38,511 bases of DNA from an uncultured Bacteroidota bacterium (GTDB lineage: Bacteria; Bacteroidota; Bacteroidia; Chitinophagales; Chitinophagaceae), in contig CAIYPC010000108.1 in assembly GCA_903927975.1 (NCBI GenBank), positions 1-38,511 on the forward strand, written 5' to 3'. The position numbers and the translations under genes were made by a program. Positions 1 to 10,027 of the stretch are shown piece by piece. The notes under the pieces were generated by a model, which was given only the letters and a program-made list of their open reading frames with translations, searched no databases and was not told the origin of the DNA. Position 1 is the first letter of the stretch. Each line of letters starts with the position of its first letter.

Positions 1-21
1 AATAACTCAAATAGGAAAAAT

Positions 22-705
22 ATGATGACAAACACACTTATACAAGAACACGCCAACAAAACTTCTGACAGTCTGGTATTACAATATCTTGTACGGGAGC
101 CAAGGATCAAATCAGAAAAAAAGAAAGCGATCATTTTGCTACATGGTGTGGGAAGCAATGAAAATGATCTGTTCAGTCTTGCTGATCAACTGCCCGATGA
201 TTTTTTAGTTATCTCGCCCCGTGGCCAATTTACTTTAGGGGCTAACAGATATGCATGGTACAATGTTGATTTTTCAACTGGTAAACCAATTTACGATGTA
301 GGACAGGAGGCATCAAGCAGAGAAATTATCAAAAAATTTATTGCACAGGCAAAACAAAAATACAAGATTGATGAACTATACCTTGGTGGCTTTAGCCAAG
401 GTGCAATAATGGGTTACACCATAGGGCTTACAGATCCAAAAGAGGTAAAGGGGATCATATCGTTTAGTGGCAGATTACTGGTTGAAATAAGGCCTTTCAT
501 AACGAAGAATGATGACTTACAAAAACTGAAAGTATTTGTTGCGCACGGGATACAGGACAATACCCTTTCTATCCAGTATGCAAGGGACGCCAAATCATAC
601 CTTGAAAATCTGCGTGTTCAATTAAATTATCACGAATACGATATGGGGCATAGGATAACTGAGATGGTCATGAATGATTTAAGAGCGTGGTTTGTTGAGC
701 AGTGA
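22..705 (+). CDS. alpha/beta hydrolase, phospholipase/carboxylesterase family
   Basis: 227 aa ORF; HGVGSNENDLFSLADQLP, GGFSQGAIMGYTIGL (GxSxG nucleophile), VFVAHGIQDNTLSI (Asp) and GHRI (His) match the carboxylesterase/phospholipase family. Confidence 0.88.
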   Translation: MMTNTLIQEHANKTSDSLVLQYLVREPRIKSEKKKAIILLHGVGSNENDLFSLADQLPDDFLVISPRGQFTLGANRYAWYNVDFSTGKPIYDVGQEASSREIIKKFIAQAKQKYKIDELYLGGFSQGAIMGYTIGLTDPKEVKGIISFSGRLLVEIRPFITKNDDLQKLKVFVAHGIQDNTLSIQYARDAKSYLENLRVQLNYHEYDMGHRITEMVMNDLRAWFVEQ

Positions 706-741
706 CAACAAAAAAAAATTAAAAATATTCAACCCCTGAAC

Positions 742-1053
742 ATGAAATCAATATTATTTACCCTATTTGTACTCTTAGACTTTTTTGCTTACAGTCAACA
801 GCAAACACCTGAACGCCTGCGTCATTTAATGCAAACCTATCCTTCTTCACTGAATGAAATAGCTTACGGCGTTGATATGAAAGCAGGAAATTACGCGCAG
901 GCTGGAGATGCAAAAATCTATTATGAAGTTTACGGAAAAGGGAAGGTGATCGGGGCAACTGAATTATATCTGGGTCTGCGAGAGGCCACAAGAAGCCATG
1001 CAGCGCGTATGACAATCGTAATTGGAAAAAATTTTTCAAAAGCAATGTATTGA
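742..1053 (+). pseudogene. truncated alpha/beta hydrolase-like N-terminus (remnant)
   Basis: 103 aa; signal-peptide-like N-terminus then 'YGVDMKAGNYAQAGDAKIYYEVYGKGK', the usual start of an alpha/beta hydrolase, but the oxyanion 'HGG' and catalytic core are absent and the remainder is unrelated-looking. Confidence 0.45.
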
Positions 1054-1163
1054 ATTTTGGTATCATTATTTATCGCGTACGTCGCATTTTTCTATTATGA
1101 ATAACTGTGTACATTTACTTTCATATTGACTAAATATTCCATGCTAACGTAAAAGCCAGCTAT

Positions 1164-3740
1164 ATGAAAAGCAACAACAATAAAAGTATATTATTAGCCA
1201 GTGCGATTTTGATGGGCAGCTTTTGGATTGTTTTAACCAGCAGCAGACCTGATAAAACGATAGGCCGATCTGAAGAACAGGAGCAAGGGCTTATTTTGGT
1301 GAAAAATACAAATGGCCCTACCCTTGGATATTCAGATCAATCTGGGGTTAAAATTCTTAGTGTGGGTGGATTGTTTTTCAAAGACCTCAATAAGAACGGC
1401 AAACTGGATAAATACGAAGATTGGCGTTTGCCTGTTGATGAAAGGGCAAAGGATTTGGCATCCAAAATGTCAATTGATCAAATAGCAGGGCTTATGCTAT
1501 ATAGCGCGCACCAGGCAATTCCTGCTATGCCTGGGCCGATGGGGGTGGCCACCTATAATGGCAAAAAGTTTGACCCCGATAGTGCGAAAGCCTCTGATTT
1601 AACCGATCAGCAAAAATTATTTTTAATTAAAGATAATGTCAGGCATATACTGGTCACGATGGTTCAATCGCCAGAAGTTGCGGCACGATGGAACAACAAT
1701 GTACAGGCCTTGGTTGAAGGCAATGGTTTGGGGATCCCGGCCAACAATAGTTCCGATCCCCGGAACGGAACAAATTCGGGGGTAGAATATACTGCCGGCG
1801 CCGGAGGAAAGATTTCGCAATGGCCTGATGAGCTTGGCCTGGCTGCTACTTTTGATCCTTCCCTTGTTCAGCAATTTGGTTCAATAGCTGCAAGGGAATA
1901 CCGCGCATTGGGTATTGCTACTGCATTATCCCCGCAAATTGATCTGGGCTCAGAACCACGCTGGGCACGTATAAATGGAACATTCGGGGAAGACCCGCAG
2001 CTTGACGCTGATATGGCACGGGCGTATGTTGATGGCTTTCAAACCTCGACCGACAACAGTGAAATTGCCGATGGGTGGGGGTACAACAGTGTAAACGCCA
2101 TGATAAAACATTGGTCCGGTGGCGGCCCTGAAGAAGGTGGCAGGGATGCACATTTTGCCTATGGAAAATATGCAGTGTATCCTGGGAACAACTTTGACGA
2201 ACATGTAATTTCTTTTATAGACGGGGCTTTGAAATTATCGGGCAAAACAAAAATGGCTTCTGCCGTAATGCCTTATTATACCGTATCCTACAATATGGAT
2301 AAATATGGGGAGAACGGTGGCAACAGTTACAGCAAGTATCTGATTACCGATTTGCTGCGCAAAAAATATGGGTACGATGGTGTTGTATGTACAGACTGAC
2401 TGGTTACTGCCGACGAAGGGAAAACCCCTGAAATTTTTGCAGGTAAATCCTGGGGTATGGAAACAAAAACAGTTGCAGAGAGGCACTATAAGATTTTGAT
2501 GGCCGGTGTTGACCAGTTTGGCGGAAATAATGTTGCGGGCCCGGTTATAGAAGCCTATAATATGGGGGTTAAAGAACACGGCGAAGCATTTATGCGTGAA
2601 AGATTTGAACAGTCGGCAGTAAGGTTATTAAGAAATATTTTCAAAGTGGGGCTTTTTGAAAACCCTTACCTGGATATAGAAACATCCAGGCAAATTGTTG
2701 GCAATCCCGAATTTATGAAAGCGGGTTTTGATGCACAGGTGAAATCTGTTGTTATGCTTAAGAACAAGGATAATTTGTTGCCCTTGCAAAAAGGCAAAAC
2801 AGTTTACCTCCCCAAAAGATATATACCTTCTGTTCAGGGGTTTTTCGGTCCCCCGTCTAAAGAAAGATATGAAGATGCGGTCAATGCAGTGTTGCTGAAA
2901 AAATATTTTAATGTAACAGACGATCCCTCAAATGCAGATTATGCTATTGTATTTGCTGGCAGCCCCAATGGCGGCCCAGGCTATGATCCCCAAGATGTAA
3001 AAAAAGGGGGCAACGGTTATATCCCGATTACTTTGCAATATGGCCCTTACACTGCCAGTGATGCAAGGGAACATAGCATTGCTGCCGGTGATCCTGCAGA
3101 GCCTGCAGTAAAGGACAGGACCTACAAAGGAAAAAACAATACTGCTGCCAATTTCCAGGATTTAAAAACGATCCGGGAAACCCAAGCGGCCATGAAAGGG
3201 AAACCGGTAATTGTTGTCCTGACTTTGTCAAAGCCAATGATATTTTCTGAATTTGAAAAAGATATAAATGCCATAGTAGTAAATTTTGGGGTACAAAACC
3301 AGGCCATACTGGATATTTTGACGGGCGCTTCAGAACCTTCGGGTTTATTGCCCCTTCAAATGCCCGCGGATATGAAAACTGTTGAACTGCAAAATGAAGA
3401 TATCCCGCATGATATGGTTTGTTATACTGATGCGTCTGGGAATACCTATGATTTTGGTTTTGGCATGAACTGGAAAGGGGTTATCAAAGATGCAAGGACT
3501 GAGAAGTATATAAAAATCCCAAAACCCGTGATTTCAGTTAAGAGTAACATGGCAACCTTAAGCACCGTACAGGGAATTGACATTTATTATACTATTGATG
3601 GTACCACACCTGCTTTTGTTGAAGCGGATCTTTATTCAAAACCATTTACCGTCAAAAAAGGAACAGTGATAAAGGCCATTTCAAAAAAATATGGCATTGA
3701 TAATAGCAGTATGGCAGTCTTTAATTATGGTACTAAATAA
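1164..3740 (+). pseudogene. glycoside hydrolase family 3 (beta-glucosidase-like) with chitobiase/HEX C-terminal-like domain, interrupted by one in-frame TGA at 2397-2399
   Basis: ORFs 1164..2399 and 2457..3740 are in the same frame; reading through TGA gives 'YGYDGVVCTD*LVTADEGKTPEIFAGKSWGMETK', a GH3 nucleophile region where Trp (TGG) is expected. The C-terminus 'PVISVKSNMATLSTVQGIDIYYTIDGTTP' resembles a chitobiase C-terminal domain. Confidence 0.85.
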
Positions 3741-3762
3741 CCCAAATCACATGCAACAAACC

Positions 3763-4703
3763 TTAAACTGTAACGACAACTTTACCAATTGTTTTGCCGG
3801 TCTCTACCGAGAGGTGGGCATCTTTCATCTGGCTAAATGGGTATGTCCCTGAAACATGGGATTTAATCGAACCCCTTGCCAAAAGATCTGCTATGGATTT
3901 CATGCCGCCGCCATCTGACTTTACCAACGAATAATGTATCGTAACATTTTTTTCCTTGGCTTTTTCGAGTATGTCCCAGCCAATCATTGGCAAGAGGCTT
4001 ATAATAATACCACCACGTTTGACTGCTTTTAATGACTTGTATAAATTATCTCCTGCAAAAGCATCAACAATAATATCAATATCCTGAACTGTTTCCTCAA
4101 ACGCTTCTAAGTCGTAAGCTATGTGCTTATCGGCACCCAACTCAATAACAAATTGCCGGTTTGCACTTGAAGAAATACCAATTACATAAGCACCTAAATA
4201 TTTTGCTATCTGAACAGCATAATGACCTACGCCTCCTGAAGCTGCCTGAATCAGAATTTTATCACCTGATTTTACTTTCGCATAATTATTCAATAATTGC
4301 CAGGCTGTCAAAGCCGCCAATGTTGCTGCCGCAGCCTGACCATAACTAATATTTGATGGTTTTTTTGCTACCTGATCTGCAGGTGCAGCAACATATTCTG
4401 CATATCCTTTCCCATGACCGAGGAAGTTTATCAACCCAAATACATCATCACCTATATTAAAATTTTCAACTGAATTTCCCCTTTCAACGACAACACCTGC
4501 AATATCCCATCCCAAGATTAATGGTTTATATTCACTGAGATGTTTTGCCATCGCACTTCCACTTCTTGTTTTAACATCGACAGGATTAATACTGATTGCT
4601 CTGACTTTTATAAGGATTTCGTTCTCATTGATATTGGGAGCAGCAATATCGGACATCATTAATTTATCAACGCCGCCAAATCATTAAGAATGATAGCTTT
4701 CAT
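3763..4703 (-). pseudogene. NADP-dependent zinc-type/quinone oxidoreductase (MDR superfamily) with N-terminal frameshift
   Basis: ORF 3763..4659 begins inside the domain (MMSDIAAPNINENEILIKVRAISINPVDVKTRSG; GGVGHYAVQIAKYLGA Rossmann motif). Upstream minus strand reads ATGAAAGCTATCATTCTTAATGATTTGGCGGCGTTGATAAATTAATGATG; adding one base after GATTT gives MKAIILNDFGGVDKLMMSD, the expected N-terminus. Confidence 0.8.
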
Positions 4704-4818
4704 TTTTTATGTCCAATTTATTGGTGCGACACAAATTAAAATTAAAATATCATTTATTTCTAATCGTGTTTGTTTTCTATCCGTGTGAAGATTTTATTTC
4801 GCCCCTGTTCTGCCAAAT

Positions 4819-5040
4819 TTATTTAATTCTTGGACCAGCCTGCCGGGGGAGCAATTTTAATATATCTACAAAATCTCTAAGGCTTTTGTGCCCAGATATT
4901 TTCATTATTAACTCAACCGGAGTGCCAGCTAAAAATTCATTTGTTCAAAAGGAGCGCCGACAAGAGTGCGATGTAATCCATTCAAACTTTGGTTTTGTCT
5001 CTGTTATGTTTTTATTGCCTTTCATATATGAGTGCTTAAT
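4819..5040 (-). pseudogene. tyrosine recombinase/integrase C-terminal catalytic remnant
   Basis: Minus-strand translation from 5040: IKHSYMKGNKNITETKPKFEWITSHSCRRSF*TNEFLAGTPVELIMKISGHKSLRDFVDILK; HxxRRSF and SGHKS are the HxxR and GH boxes of Bacteroidota phage-type integrases. In-frame TGA at 4945-4947; no intact ORF. Confidence 0.8.
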
Positions 5041-5166
5041 GCGTTGACGAAGGCCTGCAAGGTTTACCAAAAATAATCCCTGGTCTGATATCCGATGTCC
5101 CGTAAGGTTCAATCCCATATTGAGTTTCTATTTCGCGGCCAAATCCGTCTGAAAAAATACCCCTAC

Positions 5167-5733
5167 TTACACCCACTCCCCCGCCGCGTCAACCAAAGCC
5201 TTCCACAAGTGCAACGCGAAAGAGCTTCGCACCATGACACGGTAACGAAACGGAGCAATGTGGCAGACAATCACCGGCGCCTTCGCCATGAGTCCCTGGG
5301 AGACGCTTGCAATCGGGAAACTTTTTTCTCGGAGATCCTGATCCCAAAGATGGGTAAGCACTTCACGAACCTTAGGCCCTTCAAGTTCAATGGTAGTTCG
5401 CTGGCCGCTGACATCAACTACGCTGAAATGATGGTGGTTTTCCAACAGCAGCGCTGCGAGCTTCTGCTCAGCTTCGTGGAATCCTACAATAAGCCACCAG
5501 TCTGGTGCAAGGCACAGCGCATGGGCTTCACTCCCACCGGATATTGACGCCACCAAGACCTGACCTGGTTTCACCGGCAGACCTATGCCCAGTGCCTCAA
5601 CAACTGCAGTTTGCGTTGAGCTGCCAGGCATCACACGCAGATCGATGCTGTGCAATCCTGACAATTCACGAATCGCCACCGTAGCGATGGTTCCCATGTT
5701 CATTCCTTCCAGCGGAGTTTCTTTTGCGATCAT
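5167..5733 (-). CDS. soxG: sarcosine oxidase gamma subunit
   Basis: 188 aa; IRELSGLHSIDLRVMPGSSTQ...LCLAPDWWLIVG...SVVDVSGQRTTIELEGPKVREVLTHLWDQDL; last gene of the sox operon. Confidence 0.85.
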   Translation of the reverse strand: MIAKETPLEGMNMGTIATVAIRELSGLHSIDLRVMPGSSTQTAVVEALGIGLPVKPGQVLVASISGGSEAHALCLAPDWWLIVGFHEAEQKLAALLLENHHHFSVVDVSGQRTTIELEGPKVREVLTHLWDQDLREKSFPIASVSQGLMAKAPVIVCHIAPFRYRVMVRSSFALHLWKALVDAAGEWV

Positions 5734-5746
5734 ATGCGGTTTTCAA

Positions 5747-8446
5747 TTAGTCTCTTCGAATGTTTTCTTTGTCAATGAATACAGCATCGCAGATGGTGGC
5801 ACGAAGCACCTTTTTTCCGAAAGGTACGGCCACCACTTCACCCATCCGGTTCAAGCCATCGGCTACCAGTGCTAGTGCGAATGCACGCCCAAGCGCGGGC
5901 GAATAGTAAGAGCTCGTCACAAAACCAGTATGACGGGTTTTGCCATGCTCGTCCGGGTGCGCGTTAAGTTCGGTAGTATATGCTCCCTCTGGAATCACTT
6001 CGTCACCGTTATCTGACAGTAGGCCAACCAACTGTAATCTCCCCGCTGCCTTCAGATAAGGCAACTGGAAGGATCGCTTCCCGATGAATTCCTTCTTCTT
6101 AGACACAATCCAGGACATATTGAGGTCATACGGTGTTTGCGTACCATCAGTATCCTGCCCAACAATAATGTAACCTTTTTCCGCCCTCAGCACGTGCATG
6201 GTCTCTGTGCCATAGGCAGTCAGGTCATAGGGACGTCCCATAGCCCATAACCTTTCCCAAATATGGCGGGCATAACCCCATGTAACGTTAATCTCGAATG
6301 CCAGCTCTCCTGAAAAGGAGATTCGCGCAATACGCACCGGTATGTCATCAATCATCGCCTCCCGGCTGTGCATGAAAGGAAATGTAGCATTTGAGAGGTC
6401 AATATCTTTTACAAGTTCTTGGAGGAGCTGCCTGCTTTTCGGACCCACCAACGCGATGGTAGAAATATGTTCCGTTACGGAAGTACAATAAACCTTCAGG
6501 TCAGGCCATTCCGTCTGCAGCCACTCTTCCAGCCATGCAAGCACCCGCGCAGCACCACCGGTGGTGGTGGTCATCAGAAAATGGTTTTTACCAAGCAGGG
6601 TGGTGACACCATCATCAAATACGATGCCGTCAGTCTTGCACATCAATCCGTAGCGGCACTGCCCTTCTGGCAATGTCGAAAACATATTCGTATAGATTCG
6701 GTCGAGGAAAACAGCGGCATCAGTACCTTGGATTTCAATTTTTCCGAGGGTGGAAGCGTCCATCATGGCCACACCCTGTCTGGCTGCCACGCACTCACGC
6801 CGAACAGCATCTTCCATGCACTCTCCTGGCTTTGGGAAATACCATGGTCGCTTCCATTGTCCCACGTCCTCGAATATTGCCCCAGCTTCAACATGCCATT
6901 GATGGAGCGATGTGATGCGGATGGGATCAGAAAGTGGACCTCGCTCACGTCCGGCAAGTGCAGCAAACGGTACTGGAATATAAGGTGGCCGGAAGGAAAG
7001 AGTACCCACATCGGCAGGTGACAGACCGGGCTTTCCGCCTTGCGCAACACCATTAAGCTGGCAAAGTGCACCGATGGTGAGCATCCCGCTGGTCTTGCCC
7101 TGGTCGTGTGCCGTGCCTATGGTAGTATATCGTTTAATGTGTTCAATGCTGTTTAACCCTGCCCCAACAGCACGGCGCAAATCGTGCAGCGTTGTATCGC
7201 GCTGCAAGTCAATGTAAGCGTGACGCGACTGCTCTTCATCAAGCTCAGGTCCGAAGAATATAGATGGATTGTCGTCGCCACCGAAGTCTCCGGCCAGCAT
7301 GCCATGGGTGCGGAGCCGGTCAGTAGAGTGATTTACCAGAAAGGCTGCGTGCGCTTCACTCCATTTTGGTTTAATACCAATATGTGTTGCTAGATCTACA
7401 ATCGGTGTCCAACCGCCGGATATTGCGAGCAGATCAGCAGTTATTTGAAACGTTTCATTCGTATCGAGGTCTTGTATAATTACGCTTTCGCAAACACCTT
7501 CTGCATCGGAAACAGTATCCAGAACAGTGGCACGGAAGCGGATCGGAATCCCTGTAGCCCTTGCTGCATCAACACTGGATCCTTCCGCCACCGGTCGCGC
7601 ATCATAGATAGCTTGCACCTGCACCCCGGCATGGTGAAGCCTGAGCGCATCACGATATCCCTGGTTATCAACAGTAGCAACTACGGCACGCTTGAAAATC
7701 TGCACACCATGAACTGCAACATAGGTCGCTGCTGCGTGGGAGAGCATGATACCGGGCCTATCATTATTTGAGAAGATTAATGGGCGCTGGAATGCGCCTG
7801 GTGCCAGCACGACCTGATCGGCACGGATATGCCAAACCCGGATGCGTGCACGGTTGGCCGGCGCCGAATTCCCAAGGTGGTCGCTTCGTCGCTCAATTGC
7901 AACAATATAATTCTGATCATATAATCCAACCGCAGTGCACCTGCATAGATAAGTAAGGCTTTTATGCGCCAGAACATCCCGCAGGCTAGCTGGCAATTCC
8001 AGTCCAAGGTGTCGGAGATGACCACCAGGTTTTGGTTGATCATCGATCAGCAGAACCTCACGACCTGCACGCAAATGTTCATCCGCTGCCTTTAGTCCTG
8101 CAAGACCTGCTCCTATTACCAGCGTATCGACATAGCGATTGGTCTTATCATAACGTGCTTCCTCGGGAAGCTCAGGCAGTGCGCCGACGCCGGTAAGGCT
8201 GCGTGCAGCAAGTCCGTCCGCCACTTCAATAACAGTGGCAGGAAGCATCGATTCTTTTGTACCGGATACCAGTTGAACGAGTGCATTTGGTTCTTCAACG
8301 CCCAACCCGACAACAGCACGCGGACGACCATGATAGGTGCTTGTAGTTATTGAAAGCATACCGCTGCGCAGCAAGGCAGCCACCATCGGCTCACCCTGAT
8401 GTCCCTTATAGATCTTATCATCAAAACTAAAGGAAATTTCGCTCAT
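5747..8446 (-). CDS. soxA: sarcosine oxidase alpha subunit
   Basis: 899 aa; ferredoxin-like N-terminal domain (SFDDKIYKGHQGEPMVAALLRSGM...RPRAVVGLGVEEPNALVQ), FAD/NAD domain (VIGAGLAGLKAADEHLRAGREVLLIDDQ), C-terminal GcvT-type aminomethyltransferase domain. Confidence 0.92.
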   Translation of the reverse strand: MSEISFSFDDKIYKGHQGEPMVAALLRSGMLSITTSTYHGRPRAVVGLGVEEPNALVQLVSGTKESMLPATVIEVADGLAARSLTGVGALPELPEEARYDKTNRYVDTLVIGAGLAGLKAADEHLRAGREVLLIDDQPKPGGHLRHLGLELPASLRDVLAHKSLTYLCRCTAVGLYDQNYIVAIERRSDHLGNSAPANRARIRVWHIRADQVVLAPGAFQRPLIFSNNDRPGIMLSHAAATYVAVHGVQIFKRAVVATVDNQGYRDALRLHHAGVQVQAIYDARPVAEGSSVDAARATGIPIRFRATVLDTVSDAEGVCESVIIQDLDTNETFQITADLLAISGGWTPIVDLATHIGIKPKWSEAHAAFLVNHSTDRLRTHGMLAGDFGGDDNPSIFFGPELDEEQSRHAYIDLQRDTTLHDLRRAVGAGLNSIEHIKRYTTIGTAHDQGKTSGMLTIGALCQLNGVAQGGKPGLSPADVGTLSFRPPYIPVPFAALAGRERGPLSDPIRITSLHQWHVEAGAIFEDVGQWKRPWYFPKPGECMEDAVRRECVAARQGVAMMDASTLGKIEIQGTDAAVFLDRIYTNMFSTLPEGQCRYGLMCKTDGIVFDDGVTTLLGKNHFLMTTTTGGAARVLAWLEEWLQTEWPDLKVYCTSVTEHISTIALVGPKSRQLLQELVKDIDLSNATFPFMHSREAMIDDIPVRIARISFSGELAFEINVTWGYARHIWERLWAMGRPYDLTAYGTETMHVLRAEKGYIIVGQDTDGTQTPYDLNMSWIVSKKKEFIGKRSFQLPYLKAAGRLQLVGLLSDNGDEVIPEGAYTTELNAHPDEHGKTRHTGFVTSSYYSPALGRAFALALVADGLNRMGEVVAVPFGKKVLRATICDAVFIDKENIRRD

Positions 8447-8748
8447 GCTTTTAAACCCTCCTGCCCAATATTATCGGGCTTTTTTGGCTGTGTGGTGAAA
8501 GGAAGATATGCCGGCCCGATTTCATGGGTGATAGTATTTCGCCAGAGGTTAAACCACCGACCACATCCAGCGAAGTGCACCCATCGCTCGGCAAGCCACC
8601 CCTTTGGGTTGGCACGGATATGAAGATATTTCGCCCATTCGCTGTCGGTCAGCACATTGGGTTCTGGATAAGCTACCCCGGCCTCCGCTCCGTAATGGAA
8701 CTCGGTTTCGTTGCGCAGGCCACAGTGGGGACAAGGAATATGAAGCAT
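8443..8748 (-). CDS. soxD: sarcosine oxidase delta subunit
   Basis: 101 aa; MLHIPCPHCGLRNETEFHYGAEA...HFAGCGRWFNLWRNTITHEI; characteristic CPxCG and C-xx-WFN pattern; 4-nt overlap with soxA. Confidence 0.92.
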   Translation of the reverse strand: MLHIPCPHCGLRNETEFHYGAEAGVAYPEPNVLTDSEWAKYLHIRANPKGWLAERWVHFAGCGRWFNLWRNTITHEIGPAYLPFTTQPKKPDNIGQEGLKA

Positions 8749-8761
8749 AATAATATAACTT

Positions 8762-10027
8762 TTAATGAGCTACTCCGGCCGCTCCATGTTCGTCGATGAG
8801 ATGACCTGTCACGAAGCGGTCGAGTGCAAAAGCTTGGTTTAATTCATGGGGCCTGCCATGAGCCACCGTATAGGCCATGACCCAGCCCGAAGCAGGCGTG
8901 GCTTTGAAACCACCTGTTCCCCAACCACAGTTGAGGAATAGATTCTCTACCGGAGTGAGCCCCATAATGGGCGAAGCGTCCGGAGAGACATCAACAACCC
9001 CTCCCCAGGTTCTCAACACATGCGCACGGGAAAAAATAGGGAACAATTCCAGTGCAGCAGCCAACTGGTGTTCGATTACGTGGAAGCCGCCCCGCTGTGC
9101 GTAGGAGTTGAAGGCGTCTGTGCCTGCCCCCATCACCAATTCACCCTTGTGGGCTTGGCTGACATAAACATGGACAGCACCGCTCATAACCACGGTGTTG
9201 AGTACCTGTTCAAGCAGTGGGCTAACCAGTGCCTGCAACGGCCGGCTCTGGATTGGAATGGAGAATCCGGCGAGGTTGGCCAGCAAGGAGGAATGACCCG
9301 CCCCAACCATGCCAACCTTGCCAGCGGCAATGCTGCCCAAGTTGGTTTGTACGCCCTGCACCTTATTATTCTTTATGTCAAACCCTGTTACTTCGCAGCC
9401 CTGTATGATGTCCACGCCAAGGTCACTCGCTGCTTTCGCAAAACCCCAGGCTACCCAGTCGTGTTTGGCGATGCCGCCACGCGGCTGGTAGGTGGCACCA
9501 TGAACAGGATACCGGACATCCTCGCTGATATTAATGATTGGTACCAGTTTCTTTACCTCTGCTGGAGTGAGCCACTCACTGTCGATGCCATTGAGGGCAT
9601 TCGCATAGAGATTCCGGCGTTTCGATCGCACATCACTAACTGAATGTGCCAGCGTCAGCACGCCACGCTGGCTGAAGAACATTTCATAGCCGAGGTCTTC
9701 CTCCAGTGTCTCCCATAATTTTAGAGAATGCTCGTAGATGGCTGCCGATTCATCCCATAGATAATTCGAGCGGATAATGGTCGTGTTGCGGGCTGTGTTG
9801 CCTCCTGCAAGCCAGCCCTTCTCCAGCACCGCGATATTGGTTAGACCATGATTTTTTGCCAAATAATAGGCGGTTGCAAGTCCATGACCACCTCCCCCCA
9901 CGATAACCGCATCGTAAGCTTTTTTTGGCTTCACCGACTTCCACAGTCGTGGAGGCTGCTCCGGAAAAGTGGCTGCCCGCCGTCGTCCTATTGTGCCGGG
10001 CGACAAAGTATCGTGTGTATTCGTCAT
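8762..10027 (-). CDS. soxB: sarcosine oxidase beta subunit
   Basis: The ORF track starts at 10150, but the likely start is ATG at 10027 ([25 protein letters not shown]), overlapping the upstream stop as [30 protein letters not shown] motif; [16 protein letters not shown]-terminus. Confidence 0.9.
   Translation of the reverse strand: MTNTHDTLSPGTIGRRRAATFPEQPPRLWKSVKPKKAYDAVIVGGGGHGLATAYYLAKNHGLTNIAVLEKGWLAGGNTARNTTIIRSNYLWDESAAIYEHSLKLWETLEEDLGYEMFFSQRGVLTLAHSVSDVRSKRRNLYANALNGIDSEWLTPAEVKKLVPIINISEDVRYPVHGATYQPRGGIAKHDWVAWGFAKAASDLGVDIIQGCEVTGFDIKNNKVQGVQTNLGSIAAGKVGMVGAGHSSLLANLAGFSIPIQSRPLQALVSPLLEQVLNTVVMSGAVHVYVSQAHKGELVMGAGTDAFNSYAQRGGFHVIEHQLAAALELFPIFSRAHVLRTWGGVVDVSPDASPIMGLTPVENLFLNCGWGTGGFKATPASGWVMAYTVAHGRPHELNQAFALDRFVTGHLIDEHGAAGVAH

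Noticed and set aside
4709-5047. Plus-strand 112 aa ORF
   Set aside because: Overlaps the antisense integrase remnant, which explains the sequence better; translation has no recognisable motif.
5095-5547. Plus-strand 150 aa ORF
   Set aside because: Antisense to soxG; no recognisable domain.
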